This document shows, in pieces, positions 20,551 through 28,093 of a stretch of DNA of 64,000 bases. How positions within the stretch are numbered: the first letter of the stretch is position 1; every line of letters begins with the position of its first letter. The DNA lies in contig NZ_MRCC01000012.1 in the NCBI RefSeq assembly GCF_001904655.1, positions 1 to 64,000 of the forward strand, in the 5' to 3' direction. The notes beneath the pieces were generated by a model. That model searched no databases and was not told the DNA's origin. It saw only the letters and a list, made by a program, of their open reading frames with translations. The DNA comes from Chroogloeocystis siderophila 5.2 s.c.1 (GTDB taxonomy: Bacteria; Cyanobacteriota; Cyanobacteriia; Cyanobacteriales; Chroococcidiopsidaceae). The position numbers were made by a program, and so were the translations under genes.

Positions 20551-20868
20551 ATGGCAACTCTTCAACAGCAAAAAATTCGGATTCGGTTGCAGGCTTTTGA
20601 TCGCCGCCTACTCGATACTTCGTGTGAAAAGATTGTAGATACGGCAAATCGAACCAACGCTACAGCAATTGGTCCAATTCCCTTACCTACTAAAAAGAAA
20701 ATTTATTGCGTACTGCGTTCTCCCCATGTCGATAAAGACTCACGCGAACACTTCGAGACACGGACTCATCGCCGCATCATTGATATCTATCAACCTTCTT
20801 CTAAAACTATCGATGCCTTGATGAAACTTGATTTACCATCCGGTGTCGATATTGAAGTGAAACTCTAA
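20551..20868 (+). CDS. rpsJ: 30S ribosomal protein S10
   Basis: A 105-residue ribosomal protein, also the NusE partner of NusB in antitermination. It begins [22 protein letters not shown]. It has the conserved [28 protein letters not shown] segment and ends SGVDIEVKL. In cyanobacteria rpsJ commonly follows tuf rather than heading the S10 operon, as seen here. The hairpin upstream suggests it may have its own promoter or depend on read-through. Confidence 0.97.
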   Translation: MATLQQQKIRIRLQAFDRRLLDTSCEKIVDTANRTNATAIGPIPLPTKKKIYCVLRSPHVDKDSREHFETRTHRRIIDIYQPSSKTIDALMKLDLPSGVDIEVKL

Positions 20869-20879
20869 TCTTCAGGATT

Positions 20880-20930
20880 GGTAATGGGTCATTGGTTATG
20901 GGGAATTTACATTACCAATTACCCATTACC
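20880..20930. repeat. Inverted repeat of the GGTAATGGGT type after rpsJ
   Basis: GGTAATGGGTCATTGG (20880-20895) is almost perfectly complementary to CCAATTACCCATTACC (20915-20930), giving a stem of about 16 pairs with one mismatch and a 19-base loop. This type of repeat is widely dispersed between cyanobacterial genes. A related imperfect copy lies at 37049-37104. It may also stabilise or terminate the rpsJ message. Confidence 0.7.
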
Positions 20931-21017
20931 TATTACCTTCTATGATTTGGTAATTTTGCTTAACAAATAGGTTAAAGTAAGTATATATTGCGCAGTTACC
21001 GTTTTTACTGAGCGAAC

Positions 21018-21659
21018 ATGGCATCCTCTTCCAAAATTGCGGTTCGAGAACTGTCCCTGTTTCCTTTACCTGAAGTAGTTCTCTTCCCCGGTAGACCTCT
21101 ACCCCTACATATCTTTGAATTTCGCTACCGGATCATGATGAACACGATTCTAGAGAGCGATCGCCGATTTGGCGTCCTGTTGTGGGATCCAGTGCAAAAT
21201 CAACCTGCGACAGTAGGCTGTTGTGCCGAAGTGATTCAGTATCAGCGGCTACCAGACGACCGCATGAATATTCTAACGCTAGGACAGCAGCGCTTTCGCG
21301 TTTTAGAATACGTTCGAGAAAAGCCTTACAAAGTCGGTTTAGTCGAGTGGATTGAAGATAACCCGCCCCAAAAAGACCTCAAGCCGTTAGCAAAAGAGGT
21401 AGAACAACTACTTCATGATGTCGTGCGTCTCTCGGCGAAGCTAACAGAACAGAATATTGAACTTCCAAAAGATATTCCTGATTTACCGACAGAACTGTCT
21501 TATTGGGTCGCGAGTAATCTTTATGGCGTTGCCGCAGAGCAGCAGAACTTACTCGAAATGCAAGACACTGCGGCGCGCTTAGAACGTGAAGCAGAGATTT
21601 TAACCTCCACTCGCAATCATTTAGCAGCGCGTACCGTACTGAAAGATACTTTTAACTAA
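21018..21659 (+). CDS. LON peptidase substrate-binding domain protein
   Basis: A 213-residue protein made of the Lon N-terminal (LonSB/PUA-like) domain without ATPase or protease domains. It has the start VRELSLFPLPEVVLFPGRPLPLHIFEFRYR, then RFGVLLWDP and LTLGQQRFRVLEYVREKPYKVG. The C-terminal part is helical (EQQNLLEMQDTAARLEREAEIL). Such proteins are ubiquitous in cyanobacteria; the function is undefined, perhaps as a substrate adaptor. The stop codon overlaps the pheA stop tail to tail by four bases. Confidence 0.85.
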   Translation: MASSSKIAVRELSLFPLPEVVLFPGRPLPLHIFEFRYRIMMNTILESDRRFGVLLWDPVQNQPATVGCCAEVIQYQRLPDDRMNILTLGQQRFRVLEYVREKPYKVGLVEWIEDNPPQKDLKPLAKEVEQLLHDVVRLSAKLTEQNIELPKDIPDLPTELSYWVASNLYGVAAEQQNLLEMQDTAARLEREAEILTSTRNHLAARTVLKDTFN

Positions 21660-22519
21660 GAATCACTTTTTACCTCCACCACGTTGTAGCTACCGAAGAG
21701 TTTGAGAATTTCTGTAAAGGTAGACAGTTCGGCGATTGCAGATTGTACTAGCGGTGAATTGGCATCGGCTTCTAAATCGAGGAAGAAAAGATATTCACCA
21801 AGCGATCGCTTCGTCGGGCGCGACTCAATGCGACTGAGATTAATACTGCGCTCTGCAAAAATTTGCAGAGGTTTAACTAAGGCTCCAGGAGTATTAGCAG
21901 GCAAACTAAACGCCACAGACGTGTGGGTGTATTTTACAGCAGACATTTGACGACTTACAGAACGCTGACCTACTACCCAAAACCGCGTACAGTTATCGGG
22001 ATAGTCGTTAATGGCACGCGCCAGAATCGGTAAATTGTAAATTCGGGCTGCACGCAACGAAGATATCGCACCAGCACTGCTTTCTTGTTCGAGATGTTGC
22101 AGCGCTTCAGTTGTAGAATTTGCTGGAATTAGCTCAACAGTGGGCAAAAACTGCTCTAGCCATCCTTGACACTGTGCTAGTGCTTGCGGGTGCGAGTATA
22201 CCGTATTGATAGCTTCTAAACTTGGCGCGTGTGAAAGTAAAGCATGAGTAATTGGTAAAACTAATGCAAGTTGAATTTGTAATTGATCTAGCTGCCAAAG
22301 CGTATCTAGGGTAATAGTGACACTACCTTCAATTGAATTCTCAACAGGCACAACGGCAACATCTGCTTTCCCTCGCGCCACAGCTTTTAAAGTTTGAGCA
22401 ATACTCGGATAAGGACATAGCGTAATTTGTTCTTCGTACTTGAGCCGATTGAGATAAGCTAAAGCTGCTTGTTCTGCATAAGTGCCAGTAGGTCCTAAAT
22501 GTGCAATCAACATTGCCAT
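21656..22519 (-). CDS. pheA: Prephenate dehydratase
   Basis: A 287-residue enzyme converting prephenate to phenylpyruvate in phenylalanine synthesis. The catalytic domain has IAHLGPTGTYAEQAALAYL, VVPVENSIEGSVTITLD and the signature NCTRFWVVG (TRF). A C-terminal ACT domain (about residues 195-285) has NTPGALVKPLQIFAERSINLSRIESRPTK-type residues, including the GAL and ESRP motifs for phenylalanine feedback binding. There is no chorismate mutase domain, so it is monofunctional. It converges on the LonSB gene with a 4-bp overlap of the ends. Confidence 0.93.
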   Translation of the reverse strand: MAMLIAHLGPTGTYAEQAALAYLNRLKYEEQITLCPYPSIAQTLKAVARGKADVAVVPVENSIEGSVTITLDTLWQLDQLQIQLALVLPITHALLSHAPSLEAINTVYSHPQALAQCQGWLEQFLPTVELIPANSTTEALQHLEQESSAGAISSLRAARIYNLPILARAINDYPDNCTRFWVVGQRSVSRQMSAVKYTHTSVAFSLPANTPGALVKPLQIFAERSINLSRIESRPTKRSLGEYLFFLDLEADANSPLVQSAIAELSTFTEILKLFGSYNVVEVKSDS

Positions 22520-22640
22520 GCGTTTTTTTGCCTGTTCAACTTCTACTCATATCTTGCACTGATGTGGCATTATTTTCGTTCATAAAGAGTTTGGCGAATG
22601 AACTCGCGCTGCTAGATAAACGAAATCTACCTCTGTAAAC

Positions 22641-22714
22641 TATAAACTATGAGTAAGAAACGTCTTACGCCCTCAAGACTCTTATCTTAGTGTGCTGCTT
22701 TGCACACTTTTTTT
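22641..22714 (+). ncRNA. Candidate small RNA ending in a rho-independent terminator
   Basis: A -10-like TATAAA (22641-22646) is followed by a small hairpin GTAAG/CTTAC (22653-22657, 22664-22668). An unpaired ~20-nt stretch comes next, then AGTGTGC/GCACACT (22689-22695, 22702-22708) and a run of seven T. No gene lies upstream on this strand for this terminator to serve, because pheA runs the other way. A 13-codon frame (MSKKRLTPSRLLS) with no clear Shine-Dalgarno site overlaps it, so a leader peptide is an alternative. No good -35 was found. Confidence 0.5.
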
Positions 22715-22752
22715 GAGTAGGGCAACTACGATCTGCCATCATATTGATTATC

Positions 22753-22780
22753 TTGCTACCATAAAAGGACACGATATACT
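22753..22780 (+). promoter_or_regulatory. Candidate promoter of the DUF3318 gene
   Basis: TTGCTA (22753-22758), a 16-bp spacer and TATACT (22775-22780), 51 bp before the ATG at 22832. The -10 is near consensus; the -35 is moderate. Confidence 0.5.
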
Positions 22781-22831
22781 TCGATATGAGAGATAGTAGC
22801 TTTACCTGTAATTTGCAATAACACCGAGTCT

Positions 22832-23482
22832 ATGACATCCTACGCAACAACCTCTGCTAAAGCAGAAATGAGCGAACTGCGCCGCCTAAGAAACTTACTT
22901 CCACCCGAATTACAAAGCTGGGTAAGTGTAGAAGGAACAACCGAAGTCAATCCTCCACTCATTACGACAGAAGAGGTTGGCAGAGATCAAGTAGAAGTTC
23001 TCATCGATTTAGTTAAATGGGATCAACTAGCAATTGATCAGCGCAATCTGTTGTTTTGGCACGAAGTTGCCCGAATTCAGAACGATACCATTCCTAAAGA
23101 TGGATGGGAAATGGCAGCCTTGGCGATCGGGTTAGGTGGTGCAGTAGGTGAACTGTGGGTGCAAGACGGATTGTTGCTACTACTAGCGCTTGGACTGTGT
23201 GGCGTATCTGGCTATAGGCTATACGTAAAAAATAACGGACAAAAGCAACTACAAGAAGCAATCGAAGCCGATGAAAAAGCGATCGCGCTTGCGACTCGTT
23301 TCAACTATACTCTCCCTAATGCCTACAAGAGCCTTGGCAGTGCGCTGAAAACCTTGATTGAACAATCACCTAGCAAGCGTCAACGGGCCAAATATGAATC
23401 AAGACTACAAGCCCTCAAGCGCAGTGCAAATAAAGCGAAAGCTCGAACCAAAGCCTCGCCAGGCGTAGTTTATGGCGATTGA
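22832..23482 (+). CDS. DUF3318 domain-containing cyanobacterial protein
   Basis: A 216-residue protein of a family restricted to cyanobacteria and of unknown function. It starts TSYATTSAKAEMSELRRLRNLLPPEL-like and has the conserved DQRNLLFWHEVARIQNDTIP. A hydrophobic centre (about residues 90-128, WEMAALAIGLGGAVGELW then LLLLLALGLCGVSGY) looks like two membrane segments, followed by a basic, helical C-terminus (about 170-210). The HEVAR segment resembles a metal-site HExx(x) sequence but lacks a full HExxH, so I do not call it a protease. A later start at M12 is possible. It converges on queE. Confidence 0.8.
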   Translation: MTSYATTSAKAEMSELRRLRNLLPPELQSWVSVEGTTEVNPPLITTEEVGRDQVEVLIDLVKWDQLAIDQRNLLFWHEVARIQNDTIPKDGWEMAALAIGLGGAVGELWVQDGLLLLLALGLCGVSGYRLYVKNNGQKQLQEAIEADEKAIALATRFNYTLPNAYKSLGSALKTLIEQSPSKRQRAKYESRLQALKRSANKAKARTKASPGVVYGD

Positions 23483-23488
23483 ATATAT

Positions 23489-24286
23489 TTATAGCTGATT
23501 GAGCAGTTTGTGCGTTTGTGGAACAACGCGTACGTGCTTGAGTGATCGCTTCATTTCGGCTTGCCAAGTCAAAACTTGGGCGGGTGTTGGGGCAGAAAAA
23601 TTTATTTTGCTATGTCGTTGCACTGATTCCAATGGCGTTACGGGCTGGAGGAATAAGACAATTTCGGGGTTAACATCGGCGACTAACTCCGCAGCTTGGT
23701 GCAGTTCTGTGCTGTCCGTTTCAGCGGAAACAATGACTTTAACAAACACTTCCACGCCCGACTTGTAGCAACGCTGCAAAAACGTTGCGTGTTCTTGCCA
23801 ATAGCTTTCGCCACTGACGCTAGGTAACTTCAAATCCATTCCTACCGAGTTGAGATGTGGTAACACTAATGCTAAACGTTGCGGGTGATGTCCGCCGGTT
23901 TCTAAGTAAATTGGTAATCCTGTACGTTTTTGTACTTGAGGAAGAAATTGTAATAAAAAGGCACTATGCAGCAAAGGTTCACCACCAGTCAGGCTAATAC
24001 TGTCGTGTAAACCAGGTACATTAAGTTGCTGCACCCACTTTAAAAGCAAATCGAGCGAAACTGGGTTATCGTAGGTTTCAAAATCGCGCAACCCTGGTGA
24101 TCGCTCAACGCGATATGTACGCGGTACACTCCAAGTATGTGCACTATCACAAAAGTGACAGCGTAAGTCACACAAGGCAAAGCGAATAAAAATTTGCCGC
24201 GTTCCGACATTGAGTCCTTCTCCTTGAATCGCAGAAAAAACCTCAACGAGTCGTGCAGTCGTAGTTTCAGTAGTAGTTACAGACAT
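23489..24286 (-). CDS. queE: 7-carboxy-7-deazaguanine synthase (radical SAM)
   Basis: About 265 residues. It turns 6-carboxytetrahydropterin into 7-carboxy-7-deazaguanine in the queuosine/preQ0 pathway. The motif FSAIQGEG near the N-terminus is followed by the radical SAM cysteines in CDLRCHFC (Cys39, 43, 46 from ATG 24286; CX3CX2C) and SLTGGEPLLH. The C-terminal part has FLQPVTPLES. A TTG at 24298 would add four residues and has no better ribosome site, so I prefer the ATG. The pathway's QueD-like protein is at 39005-39874, not adjacent. Confidence 0.9.
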   Translation of the reverse strand: MSVTTTETTTARLVEVFSAIQGEGLNVGTRQIFIRFALCDLRCHFCDSAHTWSVPRTYRVERSPGLRDFETYDNPVSLDLLLKWVQQLNVPGLHDSISLTGGEPLLHSAFLLQFLPQVQKRTGLPIYLETGGHHPQRLALVLPHLNSVGMDLKLPSVSGESYWQEHATFLQRCYKSGVEVFVKVIVSAETDSTELHQAAELVADVNPEIVLFLQPVTPLESVQRHSKINFSAPTPAQVLTWQAEMKRSLKHVRVVPQTHKLLNQL

Positions 24287-24390
24287 TGGGCTAAGCAATT
24301 GAAATGAGCCATCAGCAGTTTTGTTAGTTTTAATTTATTTCTAACATTTCGTTACAATTAAATGGTGGTATAACCTTCAGTCGTCTTACT

Positions 24391-25026
24391 GTGCTTTCCG
24401 ACCAAACTCTAGAGTCACATACTACTAGTGAACGCGATCGCATTCTCGCTTGGCTAGCAGACAACGTACCGCAATCGCGTATCCAACATATTCTCAGAGT
24501 AGAACAGATGGCGATCTCATTAGCACGCCATCATCGAGTTGATGTTGAAAAAGCCGCGAAAGCTGCGTTAATGCACGACTTAGCGAAATATTTTAAGCCG
24601 CAAAAACTCTTGACGATGGCACACGCAGCAGGGTTAGAGATCGATCCTGTCAGTAAGGCGAATCCTCACTTATTGCACGCGGATGTCGGAGCGCTAATTG
24701 CTAGAGATACTTTTAGTGTAAACGATGAAGATGTATGCTCAGCAATTGCTAACCATACTTTAGGTCAACCAGGCATGAATGCGCTTAGCTGCATCGTCTT
24801 TTTGGCAGACAGTCTAGAACCAGGGCGCGGCGAAACTCCAGAATTAGAAGAATTGCGCAAGGCAAGTTACCGCAATCTCGAACAAGCAGTTTGGCTAACG
24901 TGTGACTACTCATTACGGTTATTAATCGAAACGCATCGCCTAATTCATCCTCGGACAGTTGCGACACGTAACTGGTTTTTGCAAAAAGTAAAAAATTCGC
25001 AGCAAGCTACGGATAAAACTGCATGA
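24391..25026 (+). CDS. YqeK-like HD-domain bis(5'-nucleosyl)-tetraphosphatase (symmetrical)
   Basis: A 211-residue HD-superfamily hydrolase. YqeK homologues cleave diadenosine tetraphosphate into two ADP. Metal ligands are visible: His33 in SRIQHILRVEQMA, His62-Asp63 in ALMHDLAKYF, HADVGALIARD, and SCIVFLADSLEPGR with the later Asp. It starts with GTG. It lies 103 bp upstream of rsfS, a pairing conserved in many bacteria that ties nucleotide stress signalling to ribosome silencing. Confidence 0.85.
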   Translation: MLSDQTLESHTTSERDRILAWLADNVPQSRIQHILRVEQMAISLARHHRVDVEKAAKAALMHDLAKYFKPQKLLTMAHAAGLEIDPVSKANPHLLHADVGALIARDTFSVNDEDVCSAIANHTLGQPGMNALSCIVFLADSLEPGRGETPELEELRKASYRNLEQAVWLTCDYSLRLLIETHRLIHPRTVATRNWFLQKVKNSQQATDKTA

Positions 25027-25129
25027 ACTATGGTTTTTTGTTAGTATGCAAGAAAAACCGCAGCAATACCTGTGTCTAGTTATATTTTAAAAAGGTTTAA
25101 TAAAAATTAATAACTTCTTATGAGGTGTA

Positions 25130-25573
25130 ATGACTGAATATTCGCCAGTAAATTCACAATCGCAGTCTATATCCACGGCAACAAGTGCAGTTAAATCAGC
25201 ACAAGCAGAGACCGACATTAGTAAAGATTTAGCCCTCACTGCCGCTCAAGCAGCTTCAGATCGTAAAGCAGGCGACATTGTTGTGTTACGAGTTGCGGAC
25301 GTATCCTACATGGCAGACTATTTTGTCATCGCAACAGGGTACTCGCACGTTCAAGTCCGCGCGATCGCACAAGCAATTGCAGATCAAGTTGAACAAGAGT
25401 GGCAACGGCAACCACTACGTACCGAAGGAAAAGTAGATGCGAGTTGGATGTTACAAGACTACGGCGATGTCATAGTTCATGTCATGATGCCAAAAGAGCG
25501 CGAGTTTTATAATTTAGAAGCGTTTTGGGGTCATGCAGAACAAATTGAATTTACTACCGCCGATGGGGCATAG
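25130..25573 (+). CDS. rsfS: Ribosomal silencing factor RsfS
   Basis: A 147-residue RsfS/Iojap protein. It binds uL14 and blocks joining of ribosomal subunits when nutrients are low. A variable Ser/Thr-rich N-terminus of about 30 residues precedes the core: [33 protein letters not shown]-type sequence, [15 protein letters not shown] and [11 protein letters not shown]. It follows the YqeK-like gene. Its stop codon is four bases before the start of the CGLD27-like gene, so the three probably form an operon. Confidence 0.93.
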   Translation: MTEYSPVNSQSQSISTATSAVKSAQAETDISKDLALTAAQAASDRKAGDIVVLRVADVSYMADYFVIATGYSHVQVRAIAQAIADQVEQEWQRQPLRTEGKVDASWMLQDYGDVIVHVMMPKEREFYNLEAFWGHAEQIEFTTADGA

Positions 25574-25577
25574 CACC

Positions 25578-26078
25578 ATGATGGAGTTTTCAGTGTCGGA
25601 TTGTCCAGTCCCTGTTGAACAACAGCCACTCAACGAATACGAAGCACTAAAAGCATCAAACTACTTTAGTACTTGTAACTTAGAATGGCGCAAGTATATT
25701 ACTAAGCTGGCTTGGGTGTGGGGGGTATCCTGGGTGATTGCAGGACCTGTAGCTGCGGCAAGTTTTTCTCCGCAAAAGCATATTTTACAATTTGTGCTTT
25801 GTGGTGCAGGATTAGCAACTATCGGCGTAATATTTACAGTAGTACGTTGGTACTTGGGGTGGTCTTATGTTAGCGATCGCCTAGCAAGTCCGACAATTTT
25901 TTATGAAGAGTCCGGTTGGTACGACGGACAAACATGGACAAAACCGCAAGAAGTCCTCACGCGCGATCGCTTGATCGTCAGTTACGAAATTAAACCGATT
26001 ATCCAACGGCTACAACAAACTTTAGGGGTTATTTGCTTACTCTTACTATCAGGTGAGTTAATTTGGTATTTTCTGTAA
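25578..26078 (+). CDS. CGLD27-like (DUF1230) membrane protein
   Basis: About 166 residues. The family is conserved in cyanobacteria, algae and plants; CGLD27 of Chlamydomonas/Arabidopsis is a chloroplast protein connected with iron and photosynthetic acclimation. Conserved features are CPVPVEQQPLNEYEAL at the start, two membrane segments (LAWVWGVSWVIAGPVAAASF and about 80-100), FYEESGWYDGQTW and LTRDRLIVSYEIKPI. I chose ATG 25578 because it begins four bases after the rsfS stop and matches the family start. An ATG at 25533 would overlap rsfS by 41 bp. Confidence 0.82.
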   Translation: MMEFSVSDCPVPVEQQPLNEYEALKASNYFSTCNLEWRKYITKLAWVWGVSWVIAGPVAAASFSPQKHILQFVLCGAGLATIGVIFTVVRWYLGWSYVSDRLASPTIFYEESGWYDGQTWTKPQEVLTRDRLIVSYEIKPIIQRLQQTLGVICLLLLSGELIWYFL

Positions 26079-26139
26079 TTTACGTACTTTTCCAATCTAA
26101 AATCAACTCTGACGTCCCGCTAAATGATAGAGTTTACCC

Positions 26140-27093
26140 ATGACAAGGGGAAAACGAACTCAAGCCGCAGAACTCGAAGTGAGGTTATTGCGCGAAGGTA
26201 TTATCGAATCTAGACATGTAGTCCAGGCTGTTGTATGTGACGACCGAGGACGCATTTTGTCTGTTGCTGGAAACGCTGAAACTGCAACATTTATCCGTTC
26301 TGCACTCAAGCCATTTCAAGCATTAGGTGTCACCACTACAGGGACACTCGAACGTTACAACTTAACAGATCGCGATTTAGCAATCATTTGTAGTTCGCAC
26401 AAAGGCACAATTGAGCAAGTGCGTCAAGTATTTAATATTCTATGGCGTGCAGATATTGATCCTTCAGTTTTACAGTGTCCAATTCCTGAAGGCAAACGCA
26501 GTTCATTGCAGTACAACTGTTCGGGAAAACACGCCGGAATGCTAGCGGTTTGCCAACAGCGGCGTTGGTCGTTGAATAATTATTTACAGCGCAACCACCC
26601 TGTACAGCAACTGATTTTTGGTAAAATTGCCGAACTGCTGCGGATGCCAGCAGAAGAATTTATTTGCGCGCATGATGATTGTGGCGCGCCAACTTATTTA
26701 ATGCAAATGGGACAAATTGCGTCGTTGTACGCGCAGCTTGCCTCTGGCAATAATTTGGATATGGAACGCATTGTACGCGCCATGACACACCACCCAACGA
26801 TGGTTGCTGGAGATGGTGAATTTGATACCGAATTGATGCGCTTAACGCAAGGCGAATTAGTAAGCAAAGCTGGTGCAGAAGGCATTCAGTGTATTGGTCG
26901 AGTTGGCGAAGGTATGGGGTTAGCCATTAAAGTCATGGATGGAGCAAAGCGGGCTAAATACGCAGTGGCAATCTATCTATTGCAGCAAATGGGTTGGATA
27001 AGTCCGAGTGTTGCCGAAACGCTTGCTGAATCATTTATGACAATAGGGAAATATAAGCGCCTCGAAGTCATCGGCGAATTGTCCATGTTGTAG
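26140..27093 (+). CDS. Asparaginase (L-asparaginase II family)
   Basis: A 317-residue protein of the AnsII/L-asparaginase II family, expected to hydrolyse asparagine to aspartate and ammonia. Conserved elements are VRLLREGIIESRHVVQAVV, TFIRSALKPFQALGV, ICSSHKGT, LQYNCSGKHAGMLAVC, HDDCGAPTYLMQM, HHPTMVAGDGEFDTELM and VSKAGAEGIQCIG. It has no signal peptide, so it is cytoplasmic. It ends 40 bp before the initiator tRNA gene. Confidence 0.88.
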   Translation: MTRGKRTQAAELEVRLLREGIIESRHVVQAVVCDDRGRILSVAGNAETATFIRSALKPFQALGVTTTGTLERYNLTDRDLAIICSSHKGTIEQVRQVFNILWRADIDPSVLQCPIPEGKRSSLQYNCSGKHAGMLAVCQQRRWSLNNYLQRNHPVQQLIFGKIAELLRMPAEEFICAHDDCGAPTYLMQMGQIASLYAQLASGNNLDMERIVRAMTHHPTMVAGDGEFDTELMRLTQGELVSKAGAEGIQCIGRVGEGMGLAIKVMDGAKRAKYAVAIYLLQQMGWISPSVAETLAESFMTIGKYKRLEVIGELSML

Positions 27094-27133
27094 TTGCTAA
27101 AATTCTGATAATAGGTTATATTGGATAAGTTGA

Positions 27134-27210
<77 letters not shown>

Positions 27211-27221
27211 AATCAAAAAGT

Positions 27222-27253
27222 AAACCTCGTAATCTTTGATGATTGCGAGGTTT
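27222..27253 (+). terminator. Terminator after tRNA-fMet
   Basis: AAACCTCGTAATC (27222-27234) pairs with GATTGCGAGGTTT (27241-27253), 13 pairs with one wobble and a 6-base loop, followed by T-rich sequence. It lies between the tRNA (+) and the SDR pseudogene (-) and could serve both strands. Confidence 0.8.
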
Positions 27254-27266
27254 TATTTGAGCTAAA

Positions 27267-28026
27267 TTAGTGCATATAAGATGCTCCATTAATATCAATC
27301 GTTGTCCCAGTCATGTGAGGGGCTGACCCAGAAGATAGAAAAGTAATAACATGAGCGACGTCTTGCGGTGGAGCGATGTTACCCAAGGGAATATCACACG
27401 TAGCAGCCACTTCGCCGGACTCTTGAATAAACACCTCTGCCATCTCAGTTTTGACAAAACCAGGCGCAACCGCAAAAGCAAGAATATTATCAGCGGCAAA
27501 TCCCCGTGCGATACTGCGCGTCAAAGCAATAACGCCACCTTTTGAGGCAGCGTAGTGGATATAATCTGGAGCGTCACCGCGAAAGGCTGCACGACTCGCA
27601 ACATTGATAATAATTCCACCAGCGCGATCGCGAAAGTGTCTGATCGCGTCGCGGCATAAATCAGCAACCGCAATTAAGTTAACTTGTAAAGTTGTTTGCC
27701 ATACGCTACTCCAAAGATGGAGATCGTCATCAATCCCAGCCGATTGAATAATTCCCGCAGTGTTTACTGATACGTCGATTTGCCCGCGCCAAGTGATCGC
27801 TTGAGGTCATAAAGTTTGACTTGCATTGGGAACAGCAAGATCGGCTTGTACTAAGTAACAGCGATCGTCAGCAATTTCTTGAACAAGCGCTTGGGCAGAG
27901 ACACGCGCGACTGTAATGTAGAATTACATAGGCGCCAGCTTGCACAAGTGTCAATACCGTTGCTGCACCAATTCCGCGCGCTCCTCCTCATGTCACTAAA
28001 ATCACTTTGTCTTGTAGAGCGATCAT
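27267..28026 (-). pseudogene. Degraded SDR-family oxidoreductase
   Basis: Reading from ATG 28026 on the minus strand gives MIALQDKVILVT, then a TGA where glycine is expected in the nucleotide-binding motif, then GGARGIGAATVLTLVQAGAYVI-type sequence. A frameshift follows about 45 codons in (after LHYSRA, resuming VSAQALVQEIADD). A second stop TGA after NASQTL sits where Trp is usual. The rest is intact: NTAGIIQSAGID, NVASRAAFRGDAP, the catalytic YxxxK region YIHYAASKGGVIALTR, and ending GTTIDINGASYMH. The intact gene would encode a 3-oxoacyl-ACP-reductase-like SDR of about 250 residues. With three lesions it is a true relic rather than one sequencing error. Confidence 0.88.
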
Positions 28027-28093
28027 TAATCCTCCTCAGCATTAATCCTCCTCAGAGTACTAATTGCTCATCGCTTTCATAAAATTTTGTTCT

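Larger units (their letters stand above)
22520..22831. other. Divergent intergenic region between pheA and the DUF3318 gene
   Basis: 312 bp. It holds a candidate small RNA (hairpin plus terminator, 22641-22714) and a promoter candidate for the DUF3318 gene (22753-22780), both listed separately. Confidence 0.5.

Noticed and set aside
22641-22714. Yfr1 small RNA
   Set aside because: The architecture is similar, but the invariant single-stranded ACTCCTCACAC core of Yfr1 is missing.
22832-23482. DUF3318 protein as a zinc protease
   Set aside because: HEVAR resembles HExx(x) but there is no HExxH nor further ligands.
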